Positions 26,509 to 33,920 are shown, counted from the stretch's first letter. The stretch is 64,000 nt of DNA from Pseudomonas graminis (GCF_001705435.1 NZ_MDEN01000068.1:124001-188000), one strand, 5' to 3'. The notes: a model not told the origin generated them from the letters alone. Made by a program: numbers and translations.

Positions 26509-26930
26509 TTACGCGAACCGCTTGGGGCTGTAAGGCGCCGGATCGGTAAACGGCGTGGCGCCGGTCATCATTTCCGCCAGCAGTCGGCCTGTGACCGGGC
26601 CGAGGGTCAGACCATGGTGGGCATGCCCGAAGTTGAACCACAGCCCCTTGTGCGACGCCGCCGGCCCGATGACCGGGCGCATGTCCGGCAAACACGGCCG
26701 GCGCCCCAGCCAGGGTTCATCGTCCAGCCGCTCGCCTAACGGATAGAGCCTTCGGGCGATGGCTTCGCAGCGGCGCAGCTGGATCTCGTTGATGGGCGCG
26801 TCCGGCGCGGCGAACTCGACGCCGGTGGTGAGGCGAATCCCGCGCGCCATGGGCGCCAGCACACAATGCCGGCGCCGAGAACGACGGTGTGGCAATTCAC
26901 GATCTGGCTATCAGCGGTCAGCGAATCCAT
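26509..26930 (-). pseudogene. collapsed FAD-dependent D-amino-acid dehydrogenase-like gene
   Basis: Read leftward from the ATG at 26930, the first 22 codons encode a FAD-binding start (CHTVVLGAGIV, the beginning of a G-x-G-x-x-G fold). The text then jumps, in another frame, to the C-terminal part of a DadA-like oxidoreductase (VLAPMARGIRLTTGVEFA, GRRPCLPDMRPVIGPA, FGHAHHGLTLGPVTGRLLAEMM), which runs to the stop at 26509. About two thirds of a normal 400-residue enzyme is missing and the two ends are out of frame, so an internal deletion is inferred. The intact gene probably acted with the adjacent dpkA on D-amino acids. No protein of this family can be made from what is left. Confidence 0.85.
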
Positions 26931-27085
26931 CGAGCGGTCCTCGTTCGGTTGAGGTCAGGGCGGCCATTGCGCGAGGCACGCAGTTTACCCGCTTGTGGCC
27001 GCGCAGTACTCTGCAGAACGAGCGTCTCCAGGCGCCTGCCTTCTCTGTTTCGCTTCCACGTCCAATAATCACAACGGAGCTTCAG

Positions 27086-28117
27086 ATGCCTTCAACCCAC
27101 GACAGCCAGACCACCCGGACGATTTCCTTTGCCGATCTGACCGAGCTGCTGCGCCAGATCTTCGTGCGCCATGGCACCTCGCCCGAGGTGGCGCACGTGC
27201 TGGCCGCCAACTGCGCGGCCGCCGAGCGCGATGGCTCCCACAGCCATGGCGTCTTCCGCATCAAGGGATATCTGTCGTCGCTGGCTGCGGGTTGGGTCGA
27301 CGGCCGGGCGGAACCGAAGGTCGAGGACGTCGGCGCAGCGTTTGTGCGCGTCGATGCCATGGGCGGTTTTGCCCAGCCGGCGATGCAGGCGGCCAAGGCC
27401 TTGGTCAAGGACAAGGCACGAAGCGCAGGGATCGCCATTCTGGCCATTCGCAACTCTCATCACTTTGCCGCGCTGTGGCCGGACGTCGAGCCGTTCGCCC
27501 GGGAGGGGCTGGTGGCGTTGAGCGTGGTCAACAGCATGACCTGTGTGGTGCCCCACGATGGGCAAAAGCCTTTGTTTGGCACCAATCCTATTGCCTTCGC
27601 CGCGCCCCGCGCCGACGGTCAGCCCATCGTTTTTGATATGGCGACCAGTGCCATCGCCCATGGTGACGTGCAGATTGCCGCCAGAGAGGGACGCATGCTC
27701 CCGCCCGGGATGGGCGTCGATCGCAATGGTCAGCCGACCGAAGACCCGAAAGCCATTCTCGACGGCGGCGCGTTGCTTCCCTTCGGCGGTTACAAGGGAT
27801 CGGCGCTGTCGATGATGGTGGAGCTGTTGTCCGCCGCGCTCACCGGCGGCCATTTCTCCTTCGAGTTCGATATGTCGAAGTCTCCCGGGGCGCAAACCCC
27901 CTGGACCGGTCAGGTGATCATCGTTATCGATCCGGACAAGGGCAGCGGTCAGGCATTTGCCGAGCGCAGCGAAGAGCTGGTCCGGCAGATGCACGACGTT
28001 GGCCAGCAGCGGATGCCGGGTGATCGCCGCTATCGCCAGCGGGAGCGTTCGTTGAAAGACGGGATTGTGTTGTCCGCAGAAGATCTTGATCGGCTGGAAG
28101 CGCTCGCCCGGGTTTAA
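27086..28117 (+). CDS. dpkA: delta1-piperideine-2-carboxylate / pyrroline-2-carboxylate reductase
   Basis: 343 residues of the malate/L-lactate dehydrogenase-like (YlbC) NAD(P)H family. The RDGSHSHGVFRIKGYL segment, the AILAIRNSHHFAALWPDVEPFA stretch, LFGTNPIAFAAPR, DMATSAIAHGDVQIAAREGR and LLPFGGYKGSALSMMVELL closely match, from memory, the characterised Pseudomonas DpkA, which reduces the cyclic imines formed from D-lysine and D-proline. CGGAG precedes the ATG at 27086; the frame is open further upstream but without conserved sequence. The start faces a broken D-amino-acid dehydrogenase-like gene on the other strand, the probable former supplier of its substrate. Confidence 0.88.
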   Translation: MPSTHDSQTTRTISFADLTELLRQIFVRHGTSPEVAHVLAANCAAAERDGSHSHGVFRIKGYLSSLAAGWVDGRAEPKVEDVGAAFVRVDAMGGFAQPAMQAAKALVKDKARSAGIAILAIRNSHHFAALWPDVEPFAREGLVALSVVNSMTCVVPHDGQKPLFGTNPIAFAAPRADGQPIVFDMATSAIAHGDVQIAAREGRMLPPGMGVDRNGQPTEDPKAILDGGALLPFGGYKGSALSMMVELLSAALTGGHFSFEFDMSKSPGAQTPWTGQVIIVIDPDKGSGQAFAERSEELVRQMHDVGQQRMPGDRRYRQRERSLKDGIVLSAEDLDRLEALARV

Positions 28118-28238
28118 GCGCCTGGTTACGAATCCAGTGCCTGAGAGGGCGGCAAGTCGCTCGGACGTCCACACTGCCCGGGGGTTATCCGAGTGACCAT
28201 TCGTCGCGACAGGACTTGCGTTCGAGGGGCGTTGAAAA

Positions 28239-28258
28239 TACTGTATGTTTAAACAGTA
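28239..28258. promoter_or_regulatory. LexA-type SOS box
   Basis: TACTGTATGTTTAAACAGTA carries the full CTG-N10-CAG core of the gamma-proteobacterial LexA consensus, with the flanking TA pairs on both sides. It ends 20 bases before the ATG of the 82-residue gene at 28279, so LexA would cover its promoter. Confidence 0.82.
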
Positions 28259-28278
28259 TCAAGAAGAAGAGAGCAGCC

Positions 28279-28527
28279 ATGCAAACCAATCAAGCCAATA
28301 CCCGTCAGGACTTCACCGCCCGGAAAAACGAATCCTCGTTCAGCAGCGTATGGGGCAACGAGATGCAGCGTGAGGATTTTCTAGCCCTGGCATCCGGACT
28401 TCGCCAGTTCAGCGCCAATCAGGCCGACCTTGCGTTTGTGCCAGCCAGCAGTGGCTTCGCATCGGGATATGCCACGGGCAATGCCAGCGGCTACGCGGCT
28501 GAACAGGCTCAGCTCGCAGGGGAGTGA
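28279..28527 (+). CDS. SOS-box-controlled small protein of unknown function
   Basis: 82 residues, starting at the ATG at 28279 after AAGAAGAGAG. No known domain is recognised. The N-terminal half is polar (QANTRQDFTARKNESSFSSVWGNEMQREDFLALASGLRQFSAN); the C-terminal part is low complexity and small-residue rich, with two related GFASGYATG / NASGYAAE units. No signal peptide or membrane segment is seen. A near-consensus LexA box sits just upstream, so it is probably induced on DNA damage. It is not similar to SulA, which is longer and has a different core. A small SOS effector or inhibitor is one option; the role is open. Confidence 0.65.
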   Translation: MQTNQANTRQDFTARKNESSFSSVWGNEMQREDFLALASGLRQFSANQADLAFVPASSGFASGYATGNASGYAAEQAQLAGE

Positions 28528-28565
28528 TGTAAGGGGTTGCTCCCGGCAAGACGACCGGGGCTGAT

Positions 28566-28721
28566 TCAGGGTTTGAATCGTACCAGGACCGGGACGGGTA
28601 TTTGACCGGACACCGTTTCATCTGCGTCAGGCTGGCGCATTTTCCCGGTGCGAATCACCGCCAGAGCAATCAATGTGCCTACGGCGGACAGCGCCAACCA
28701 ACCCAGTAAGAAAGAAATCAT
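28566..28721 (-). CDS. 51-residue single-span membrane protein
   Basis: Small gene below usual length cut-offs. From the ATG at 28721 the protein has an N-terminal helix (ISFLLGWLALSAVGTLIALAVI), then a polar tail (RTGKMRQPDADETVSGQIPV) and ends VLVRFKP. GGAG lies 9 bases before the start. It is divergent from the XRE regulator at 28915, which may control it. No family is recognised. Confidence 0.55.
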   Translation of the reverse strand: MISFLLGWLALSAVGTLIALAVIRTGKMRQPDADETVSGQIPVPVLVRFKP

Positions 28722-28914
28722 TGTCTGGTTCTCCGAACTACAGAAATCGGGCGGCCATTCAAAAGGAATAGCGGTACATCAGAACCTATCGGCCACGAAG
28801 GGGATTCCTTGAGCCGTCAATTCGGAAGATTGACCAAATGAGCCCAAGGGCGCAACTCCCTCGGACCAATGGGGTCTTGCTCTTTGAACATAGTCAACTT
28901 CAGGACCCTCGTTT

Positions 28915-29259
28915 ATGAAAGATCTCGGCTCACGTCTGAAAGAAGAACGCAAACGGCTCGGGCTGTCGCAACAGGACTTCGGCTCCATCGGAGGCGTAGA
29001 GGCCAACGCACAAGGTAAATACGAGAGCGGTGAACGCATCCCACGCTCGGATTACCTCGCGGCCCTGGGCAAAAAAGGCATCGACGTCATGTACGTGCTG
29101 TCGGGCGAGCGTACCCCCATTGCCACCGACACACTGAACGAAGCGGAGCGGGCGGTCATTACTCATTACCGGGCGCTCAGCGAAGACGACCGGGAGGCGA
29201 TTTCGCAGCTGGCCACGTCCCTCTCCGAGTGCGCGACCGAGTTTTCCGGCTCTGCGTAA
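28915..29259 (+). CDS. XRE-family (phage-repressor-like) transcriptional regulator
   Basis: 114 residues: an N-terminal Cro/CI helix-turn-helix (LGSRLKEERKRLGLSQQDFGSIGGVEANAQGKYESGERIPRSDYLAAL, then GIDVMYVLSGER) and a C-terminal helical part (LNEAERAVITHYRALSEDDREAISQLA). This layout is common in short Pseudomonas regulators derived from phage repressors. TTGA-N6-TCAA near 28880 could be an operator. It is divergent from the small membrane protein at 28566-28721. No phage structural genes are near. Confidence 0.85.
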   Translation: MKDLGSRLKEERKRLGLSQQDFGSIGGVEANAQGKYESGERIPRSDYLAALGKKGIDVMYVLSGERTPIATDTLNEAERAVITHYRALSEDDREAISQLATSLSECATEFSGSA

Positions 29260-29321
29260 AAGGTCGTGCTCTGCATAGGGTCGCGTTCTGCGCAGCAGAT
29301 GACCAAGGCCGGTTGCGATGA

Positions 29322-29351
29322 AATATATGGAACGTATATGCTCCGTATATT
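29322..29351. promoter_or_regulatory. inverted repeat before the parD-like/map unit
   Basis: AATATATGGA at 29322-29331 and TCCGTATATT at 29342-29351 are inverted copies with one mismatch, separated by ACGTATATGC. The site is A+T-rich and lies 15 bases before the ParD-like start. ParD-type proteins bind such repeats, so autoregulation is likely. Confidence 0.5.
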
Positions 29352-29366
29352 CTTCGAGAGGTCGCT

Positions 29367-29621
29367 ATGGGACTGGTCAAAATTTCCGAACAGATGCACG
29401 CCAACATTCGTTGCGCCAGCGCGGCCTTGAGTCGCTCGATCAATGCTCAGGCCGAGCACTGGATGCGGGTAGGCATGCTCGCCGAGCTGCACCCCGGTCT
29501 GAATTACAGCGAGATCTGCCAATTGCTGATTCGCGCTGAAACGTCCGGCGGCGCCGTGTTGAGCCTTCAGGCCAGCGACCTTGTACCGGATCTGGCACCG
29601 GCCAGGGCGGTGTCCCAGTGA
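29367..29621 (+). CDS. ParD-like antitoxin-family protein
   Basis: 84 residues of the ParD-like family (PF11903). The diagnostic core is VKISEQMHANIRCASAALSRSINAQAEHWMRVGMLAELHPGLNYSEICQLLI, where the AEHW segment and the ribbon-helix-helix-like start are characteristic. It ends in GTGA shared with the GTG start of the methionine aminopeptidase gene, so the two are translationally coupled. No RelE/ParE-type toxin follows; the aminopeptidase occupies the toxin position. An A+T-rich inverted repeat lies directly upstream. Confidence 0.82.
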   Translation: MGLVKISEQMHANIRCASAALSRSINAQAEHWMRVGMLAELHPGLNYSEICQLLIRAETSGGAVLSLQASDLVPDLAPARAVSQ

Positions 29622-30403
29622 GCATCAGCATCAAGACCGAAGCCGACCTGGTCGGGCTACGTGTGGCGGGGCGTCTGGCGGCAGACGTACTGGCGATGAT
29701 CGCAGAGCACGTCAAGCCGGGCATCAGCACTGAAGCGCTGGATGACATCTGTAACGCGTACATCGTCAACGAGCTGAAAGTGATCCCCGCCAACGTCGGC
29801 TATCACGGGTTCACCAAAACCACCTGCATCTCGCCCAACACGGTCGTCTGCCACGGTATTCCTTCGGCGGAAGATGTGCTCAAAGACGGCGACATCGTCA
29901 ACATCGACGTCGCCGTCATCAAAGATGGCTGGCACGGCGATACCAGCCGTATGTACTACGTCGGCGAGGTCAGCCCGCTCGCCCGCCGTCTGGTCGAAAC
30001 CACCTACGAAGCGACACTGGCGGGGATACACGCGGTGAAGCCCGGCGCGACATTGGGCGACATCGGCAATGCCATCCAGACTGTGGCCTACCGCGAAGGC
30101 TTCAGCGTGGTGCGCGAATACTGCGGACATGGCATCGGTCGCAAGTACCACGAAGAACCTCAAGTGTTGCACTACGGCGCGGCGGGCAAGGGGCTGAAAC
30201 TCAAGACCGGCATGGTCTTCACCATTGAGCCCATGATCAATGCCGGCAAGCCGGGCACCTACGTGCTGGAGGATGGCTGGACCGTGCTCACCCGCGACCA
30301 GTCGTTGTCGGCGCAGTGGGAACACATGGTGGCGGTGACCGAGACGGGGTTCGAGCTGCTGACCCCTTGGCCAGATGGCACCGGTGACTACCCGGCGGTC
30401 TGA
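29618..30403 (+). CDS. map: type I methionine aminopeptidase, second-copy type
   Basis: 261 residues. The five metal ligands of MetAP are present: Asp in VNIDVAVI, Asp in HGDTSRMYYVG, His in CGHGIGRKYHEEP, Glu in FTIEPMINAG and Glu in QWEHMVAVTE. It removes the initiator methionine from new proteins. The start is a GTG overlapping the stop of the ParD-like gene. The housekeeping map of gamma-proteobacteria usually lies near rpsB/tsf, so this is probably a supernumerary copy. Pairing with a ParD-like gene recurs in related genomes, from memory; its purpose is not established. Confidence 0.92.
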   Translation: MSISIKTEADLVGLRVAGRLAADVLAMIAEHVKPGISTEALDDICNAYIVNELKVIPANVGYHGFTKTTCISPNTVVCHGIPSAEDVLKDGDIVNIDVAVIKDGWHGDTSRMYYVGEVSPLARRLVETTYEATLAGIHAVKPGATLGDIGNAIQTVAYREGFSVVREYCGHGIGRKYHEEPQVLHYGAAGKGLKLKTGMVFTIEPMINAGKPGTYVLEDGWTVLTRDQSLSAQWEHMVAVTETGFELLTPWPDGTGDYPAV

Positions 30404-30471
30404 GCGCAGGCGTTAAGCCAGAGGCTGGGAGAGGGCTGGACGCATGAAGTCACAATACGGGGCGTGACGAA

Positions 30472-30613
30472 AACGAGACTCAGCTTGTAGGCTCCTTCTC
30501 GTTCCCCTGTGGTGCTGCGTCCTGACAGGCTTACGATGTTCAGTGCAGGCAGCACCAGGGGAGAACACCACTTTATCGATTCCCTGAAAAAACCGGCCTT
30601 GGCCGGTTTTTTT
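30472..30613 (+). ncRNA. candidate structured small RNA or 3'-UTR RNA after map
   Basis: Three helices follow one another with no coding frame: AACGAGA at 30472-30478 with TCTCGTT at 30497-30503; TCCCCTG-TG-GTGCTGC at 30503-30518 with GCAGCACCAGGGGA at 30549-30562 (two-base bulge); then a terminator at 30587-30613. It starts about 70 bases after the map stop. No promoter is certain, so it may be an independent small RNA or one processed from the map transcript. I cannot name a family. Confidence 0.4.
30587..30613. terminator. bidirectional terminator between map and the convergent gene
   Basis: AAACCGGCC at 30590-30598 pairs with GGCCGGTTT at 30601-30609, flanked by A and T runs on both sides, so it can serve both the plus-strand unit and the gene ending at 30631 on the minus strand. 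Confidence 0.92.
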
Positions 30614-30630
30614 ATTGCACGCGCACGCGC

Positions 30631-30900
30631 TTAGTGCCGGGACTGCTCCACCTCCAGTTGCTTGGCCGCTTCGACACCCGAAGAACTGAGTTTGATGGGG
30701 TACTTAAGAGACCGATCCCCCTCACTGACGCGATTGACGCAGCCGTCGTGGATCAAGCCCGCCGTCTGCAAATGCTCCAGAGTGTCCGCGACTGCGTTCT
30801 CCCCCCTGTAGTTGTCCAGTACTTCTTTGCCCAGGCCTGCCGGGTGGGCGTGCAGCAATCGGGTCAGTACTTCCTGCTTCAATGCGTTGTCGATGGTCAT
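30631..30900 (-). CDS. hypothetical winged-helix-like small protein
   Basis: 89 residues from the ATG at 30900, which follows GAGGT. The middle (VLTRLLHAHPAGLGKEVLDNYRGENAVADTLEHLQTAGLIHDGCV, then YPIKLSSSGVEAAKQLEVEQ) reads like a short helix-turn-helix with a wing, as in small transcription factors that test for substrates of 80-90 residues. No precise family is named. It is possibly in one unit with the DUF6555-like gene 83 bases upstream. Confidence 0.62.
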   Translation of the reverse strand: MTIDNALKQEVLTRLLHAHPAGLGKEVLDNYRGENAVADTLEHLQTAGLIHDGCVNRVSEGDRSLKYPIKLSSSGVEAAKQLEVEQSRH

Positions 30901-30983
30901 GTTTACCTCGCTTTGCTGGTGTGATGAGCGCTGCTTGTAAATTCCGACCGCGTGAATCAGGGTTTGTTTGCAGTTTTCCTCGA

Positions 30984-31208
30984 TCAGGTGCGTTTCCATC
31001 GCACCTGCGTGACGCCCAGACCTTCCGCGCAGAGCAGCGCCAGTTTCACCGGGCCTGCGCAAATGTGCCCCTCGACTGCGCCCACCCCGGCGTGCAAGGT
31101 CGCAAAATGCAGCGCCTCACTTTCGCAGAGAGGGTTGCCGTGATGATTGAAGTGCCGCGGCTCACCTTGAAAGCGGTAATGAATTACAAAATCCTTGTAG
31201 TCATTCAT
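30984..31208 (-). CDS. DUF6555-like small protein
   Basis: 74 residues. The pattern FVIHYRFQGEPRHF, then SEALHFATLHAGVG and a C-terminal CAEGLGVTQVRWKR matches what I recall of the DUF6555 family, found mainly in Pseudomonas (IxYxLxGxPxxF, EAWHWASCDAGVG, xAExxGVxxVxW). AGGACA lies just before the ATG at 31208. The function is unknown. It is read toward the winged-helix gene at 30631-30900. Confidence 0.65.
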   Translation of the reverse strand: MNDYKDFVIHYRFQGEPRHFNHHGNPLCESEALHFATLHAGVGAVEGHICAGPVKLALLCAEGLGVTQVRWKRT

Positions 31209-31689
31209 TGTCCTGGCCTGTAGGGGGCGTGCAGTGACGCCGGGTGAATAAGGGCTTCCTTGATGTACTGGACAGCCTGCGCGTCGACTGCATCGGCATT
31301 GCTGTCATTTCATTTCGAGATCGATACAGGCTGATCAACTCTCAATGGGCCTCGGACCGTCATGCATCTCCACCCGAGACGGGCCGTCCGCAATCGGGTT
31401 GCGAGGCGACCAGCCGACGCAGAATTGCACACCTCCCTGAGCGTTTAAAATCCCTCGCCGATGGGCGGCCATGTGCCATATCGATATGGATATTGCCCCT
31501 ATATCCAGACGAATTGAACGGATGAAAAGGGCGTTTTCGAGGGGGCTGCCGGGGATCGAATCAGCCCGATACAGTGACCGCTGGCAGCGCCGGAAATGTT
31601 TTGTGCGAAAAAGGCATATTGATGGCCCGCCCCGGCTGCCATTTCTGGAAAAATCCTTTTTTATCAATTAATTCCGGGATGAAATGTGT
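31209..31689. other. 480-base region without a convincing gene
   Basis: Open frames here have no ribosome site or recognisable product. The stretch contains a perfect palindrome, CCATATCGATATGG at 31476-31489, and an A+T-rich run near 31650-31672 that may hold the promoter of the gene at 31690. Confidence 0.5.
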
Positions 31690-32019
31690 ATGCGCAGTGT
31701 GGGCTTGGCCGTGGTGGCGGCTTTTCTGGCAGCGGTGTCCGTCACCGCGCACGCCAAGGACCTCAGCAAGAACGACCTGCAGGTCTGCAAATGGGGAGCG
31801 GGGGTCGCGGGGGCGGCGCAGCAGTCCAAACTCTCTGGGACAACCCTCTACAGCGCGCGCAAAAAGCTGCAGAGCCGCAAGTTCGCCAAACCGTGGATGA
31901 GCAAGATGGCGTTGGGCATCACGGAGCAGACTTACAAAAGCCCCTCGAAGCTGAAGCCCGCCGCTGTGAAGCAGACCTACTACGAGGGCTGCATTCAGCA
32001 CGACCTGGCGCGTAAATGA
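31690..32019 (+). CDS. hypothetical exported protein
   Basis: 109 residues: a signal peptide (MRSVGLAVVAAFLAAVSVTAHA) and a basic mature part rich in Lys and Gln with two cysteines (LQVCKWGAGVAGAAQQSKLSGTTLY and YYEGCIQHDLARK). GGGAT lies 10 bases before the ATG at 31690; an in-frame ATG at 31684 is the alternative. It is probably periplasmic with one disulfide. I do not recognise the family. Confidence 0.68.
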   Translation: MRSVGLAVVAAFLAAVSVTAHAKDLSKNDLQVCKWGAGVAGAAQQSKLSGTTLYSARKKLQSRKFAKPWMSKMALGITEQTYKSPSKLKPAAVKQTYYEGCIQHDLARK

Positions 32020-32105
32020 GTGGGGAAGTCAGCCCGTTCTGGCCAGTCGCGCCTGCCACTTTGTAGCAGGCGAGTTGAGTGGGGATCAGCGTGCGCCGTT
32101 GTGGA

Positions 32106-33182
32106 TCAATGGCAATTGCCTGCCAAGTGATAATGCTGCGCTTCTGCCGCCGCCGGGCTGTTGAACTCCACCCTGTTCTTCTCGGCGATCGCGTTGTACG
32201 AAGGGCAGTCCGGGCGGTGGTAAACCATGGTCTTCCTGTTGCCGCGAATCGCCAGCGTCAGGTTGGCCGGGCTGCCACCGGCACTCGCAGCGGGTTTCAT
32301 CGGATTGCCCGCAGGGGGTCGGGCTTGCGCGGTGACGGCAGACGCGCTGGCTGCGCCGTTGCCGCCGCTCAGGTTGGCGCTGAGGAAAATCGGCGCGTGG
32401 TCGGAGACGCTGTCACGGCCCTTGGCGTGGGTCAGGCCGAGGAATTTCGGGTAATCGAACACTTCGACTTTATTCACCCGGATCGCCGACTGCTTGCTGA
32501 TGAAGATGTTGTCGTAGAGGTTGGCGAATTTGCCGTCCTTGGTCGACAGCGTGCTGGCGCCTTCCAGTACCAGCGGCCTGGCGCTGGTGTCGAGTTTGTC
32601 CCACGCGGGCGAGTTGGGCGGGGTGTTGAAGTCGCCCATCAGCATGATCTGGTTGTTGCCGGGGTAGGTTCCCTGCAACCAGGTCCAGTAGTTGGACAGC
32701 GCGACGATTTCCGAAGCGCGGTCCGCCTGGTTCTTGCCGTAGAGGATGTGCACGGTGGCCACGACAAAGGTCTTGCCGTCCTTGAGCGAGCGGAATTGTG
32801 CGGAGTAGGGTTCGCGCTCGAAGGTGTCGCTGCGGTCCAGGTAGCTCACCGCACCGTCTTCGTACGCAACGGCATCGTCCCGCCACACGAATCCGTACAT
32901 TTCCTTGTAGGACGAGCGGCCCACGGCATGGGAGGCCATCGAACTCCAGTGCTTGCCGGTCTGCCGGGTCAGCTCCTTGGCCAGCGCGTCCAGCGCGTCT
33001 TCACTCATCAATTCCTGAACGGCGAGAAAGTCGACCTTCCGGGCGACCTTGGCAATGCCCTCGAAGTCCTTGTTCGGGCGCACGCTCAAGTGCTCCAGGT
33101 TCCAGGTGCCAATATTGACGTCAGCGTAAGCGGTTTGCAGGAAGGTAAAAGCCAAAAGCAGAGCAGCACAAAATCTGAGCAT
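32106..33182 (-). CDS. exported endonuclease/exonuclease/phosphatase-family nuclease with C-terminal Cys-containing domain
   Basis: 358 residues: a signal peptide (LRFCAALLLAFTFLQTAYA), then a DNase I-like EEP fold with NIGTWNLEHL, the metal Glu in VDFLAVQELM, HILYGKNQADR, MLMGDFNTPPNS and a C-terminal SDHAPIFL catalytic His. After a linker, the last 50 residues (MVYHRPDCPSYN, KNRVEFNSPAAAEAQHYHLAGNC) form the small Ada-like domain that is often fused to secreted nucleases. The ATG at 33182 is preferred to an in-frame TTG. It lies 44 bases downstream of DUF1654 on the same strand with no terminator between, so it may share that gene's LexA-controlled promoter. It should cut DNA or RNA outside the cytosol. 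Confidence 0.86.
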   Translation of the reverse strand: MLRFCAALLLAFTFLQTAYADVNIGTWNLEHLSVRPNKDFEGIAKVARKVDFLAVQELMSEDALDALAKELTRQTGKHWSSMASHAVGRSSYKEMYGFVWRDDAVAYEDGAVSYLDRSDTFEREPYSAQFRSLKDGKTFVVATVHILYGKNQADRASEIVALSNYWTWLQGTYPGNNQIMLMGDFNTPPNSPAWDKLDTSARPLVLEGASTLSTKDGKFANLYDNIFISKQSAIRVNKVEVFDYPKFLGLTHAKGRDSVSDHAPIFLSANLSGGNGAASASAVTAQARPPAGNPMKPAASAGGSPANLTLAIRGNRKTMVYHRPDCPSYNAIAEKNRVEFNSPAAAEAQHYHLAGNCH

Positions 33183-33226
33183 GTTATCCAACTGGGTCGT
33201 TCATCGAGGTGGGTTCGGGTTGCAGG

Positions 33227-33478
33227 TCAATCTTCCTTGGGCACCGTCCAGAAAATCTGCACGCCGCCGTCGTCCCGCCAGGCCAGGGTCACGTTGTCGT
33301 TCTCGTCGATCTCTTCCAGCAACTGTTTCCAGTCGTCTTCGAGTTCGTCCGGGAGCCTGAAAATCAGCGCCGCGCGGGCTTTCTGCGCACTCTGCGAGTT
33401 GATGATCTTCTGGACCCGCACGGCCATGCGCTCGTAGTGCCCTGGCGATGCTGCCGTTGATACGTCGGTGTCAGACAC
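33227..33478 (-). CDS. DUF1654-family protein with an upstream SOS box
   Basis: 83 residues. YERMAVRVQKIINSQSAQKARAALIFRLPDELEDDWKQLLEEIDENDNVTLAWRDDGGVQIFW is the DUF1654 signature, a family largely confined to Pseudomonas. The GTG start at 33478 has a strong AGGAGGG. A perfect LexA palindrome ends 19 bases upstream. The function is unknown; it is a small, acidic, soluble protein. It is probably co-transcribed with the exported nuclease that follows. Confidence 0.85.
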   Translation of the reverse strand: MSDTDVSTAASPGHYERMAVRVQKIINSQSAQKARAALIFRLPDELEDDWKQLLEEIDENDNVTLAWRDDGGVQIFWTVPKED

Positions 33479-33497
33479 GAAGCGACCCTCCTGCTTG

Positions 33498-33513
33498 CTG
33501 TATGCGCATACAG
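33498..33513. promoter_or_regulatory. LexA-type SOS box
   Basis: CTGTATGCGCATACAG is a perfect 16-bp palindrome with the CTG-N10-CAG core of the LexA consensus. It is positioned 19 bases before the DUF1654 start on the minus strand. Confidence 0.85.
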
Positions 33514-33695
33514 TATTTGAGTGTCAGACGTTTCGCAACAGCGGATCGGACAAAAACCTGCTTTCACCCAAGTTGCTGATTTTTCGGCTGATTGTGCAGA
33601 TGGCGAACCAAACTCGATCACGTTGATCTGATCTGCTAGATGACGATTGATCGCTTGCGCGCACCACGCCCGAGCCACACCCCTCAGGAGACTTT

Positions 33696-33920
33696 ATGAA
33701 AATCCAATCATTGCTGATGCCCGTCGCGTTCGCCTGCTGTGCAGCGTTGACCGGCTGCTCTACGTCGACTGTCGTTACTCTGCAGAACGGCACGCAGTAC
33801 GTGACCAAGGACGCGCCGAAAACCAAGAGCAAAGACGGTTTTTATGAGTTCGAAGACATCTCCGGTAAAACCATCCGCGTGCGCGCTGACGAGGTGGCTA
33901 CCGTCAAAGAAGAGGATTGA
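33696..33920 (+). CDS. YgdI/YgdR-family (DUF903) small lipoprotein, second copy
   Basis: 74 residues: a signal with lipobox LTGC, then STVVTLQNGTQYVTKDAPKTKSKDGFYEFEDISGKTIRVRADEVATVKE, the same fold and length as the protein at 20413-20637 but clearly diverged. CAGGAG lies before the ATG. It is divergent from the DUF1654 gene. The function is unknown; these lipoproteins are often under envelope-stress control. Confidence 0.88.
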   Translation: MKIQSLLMPVAFACCAALTGCSTSTVVTLQNGTQYVTKDAPKTKSKDGFYEFEDISGKTIRVRADEVATVKEED

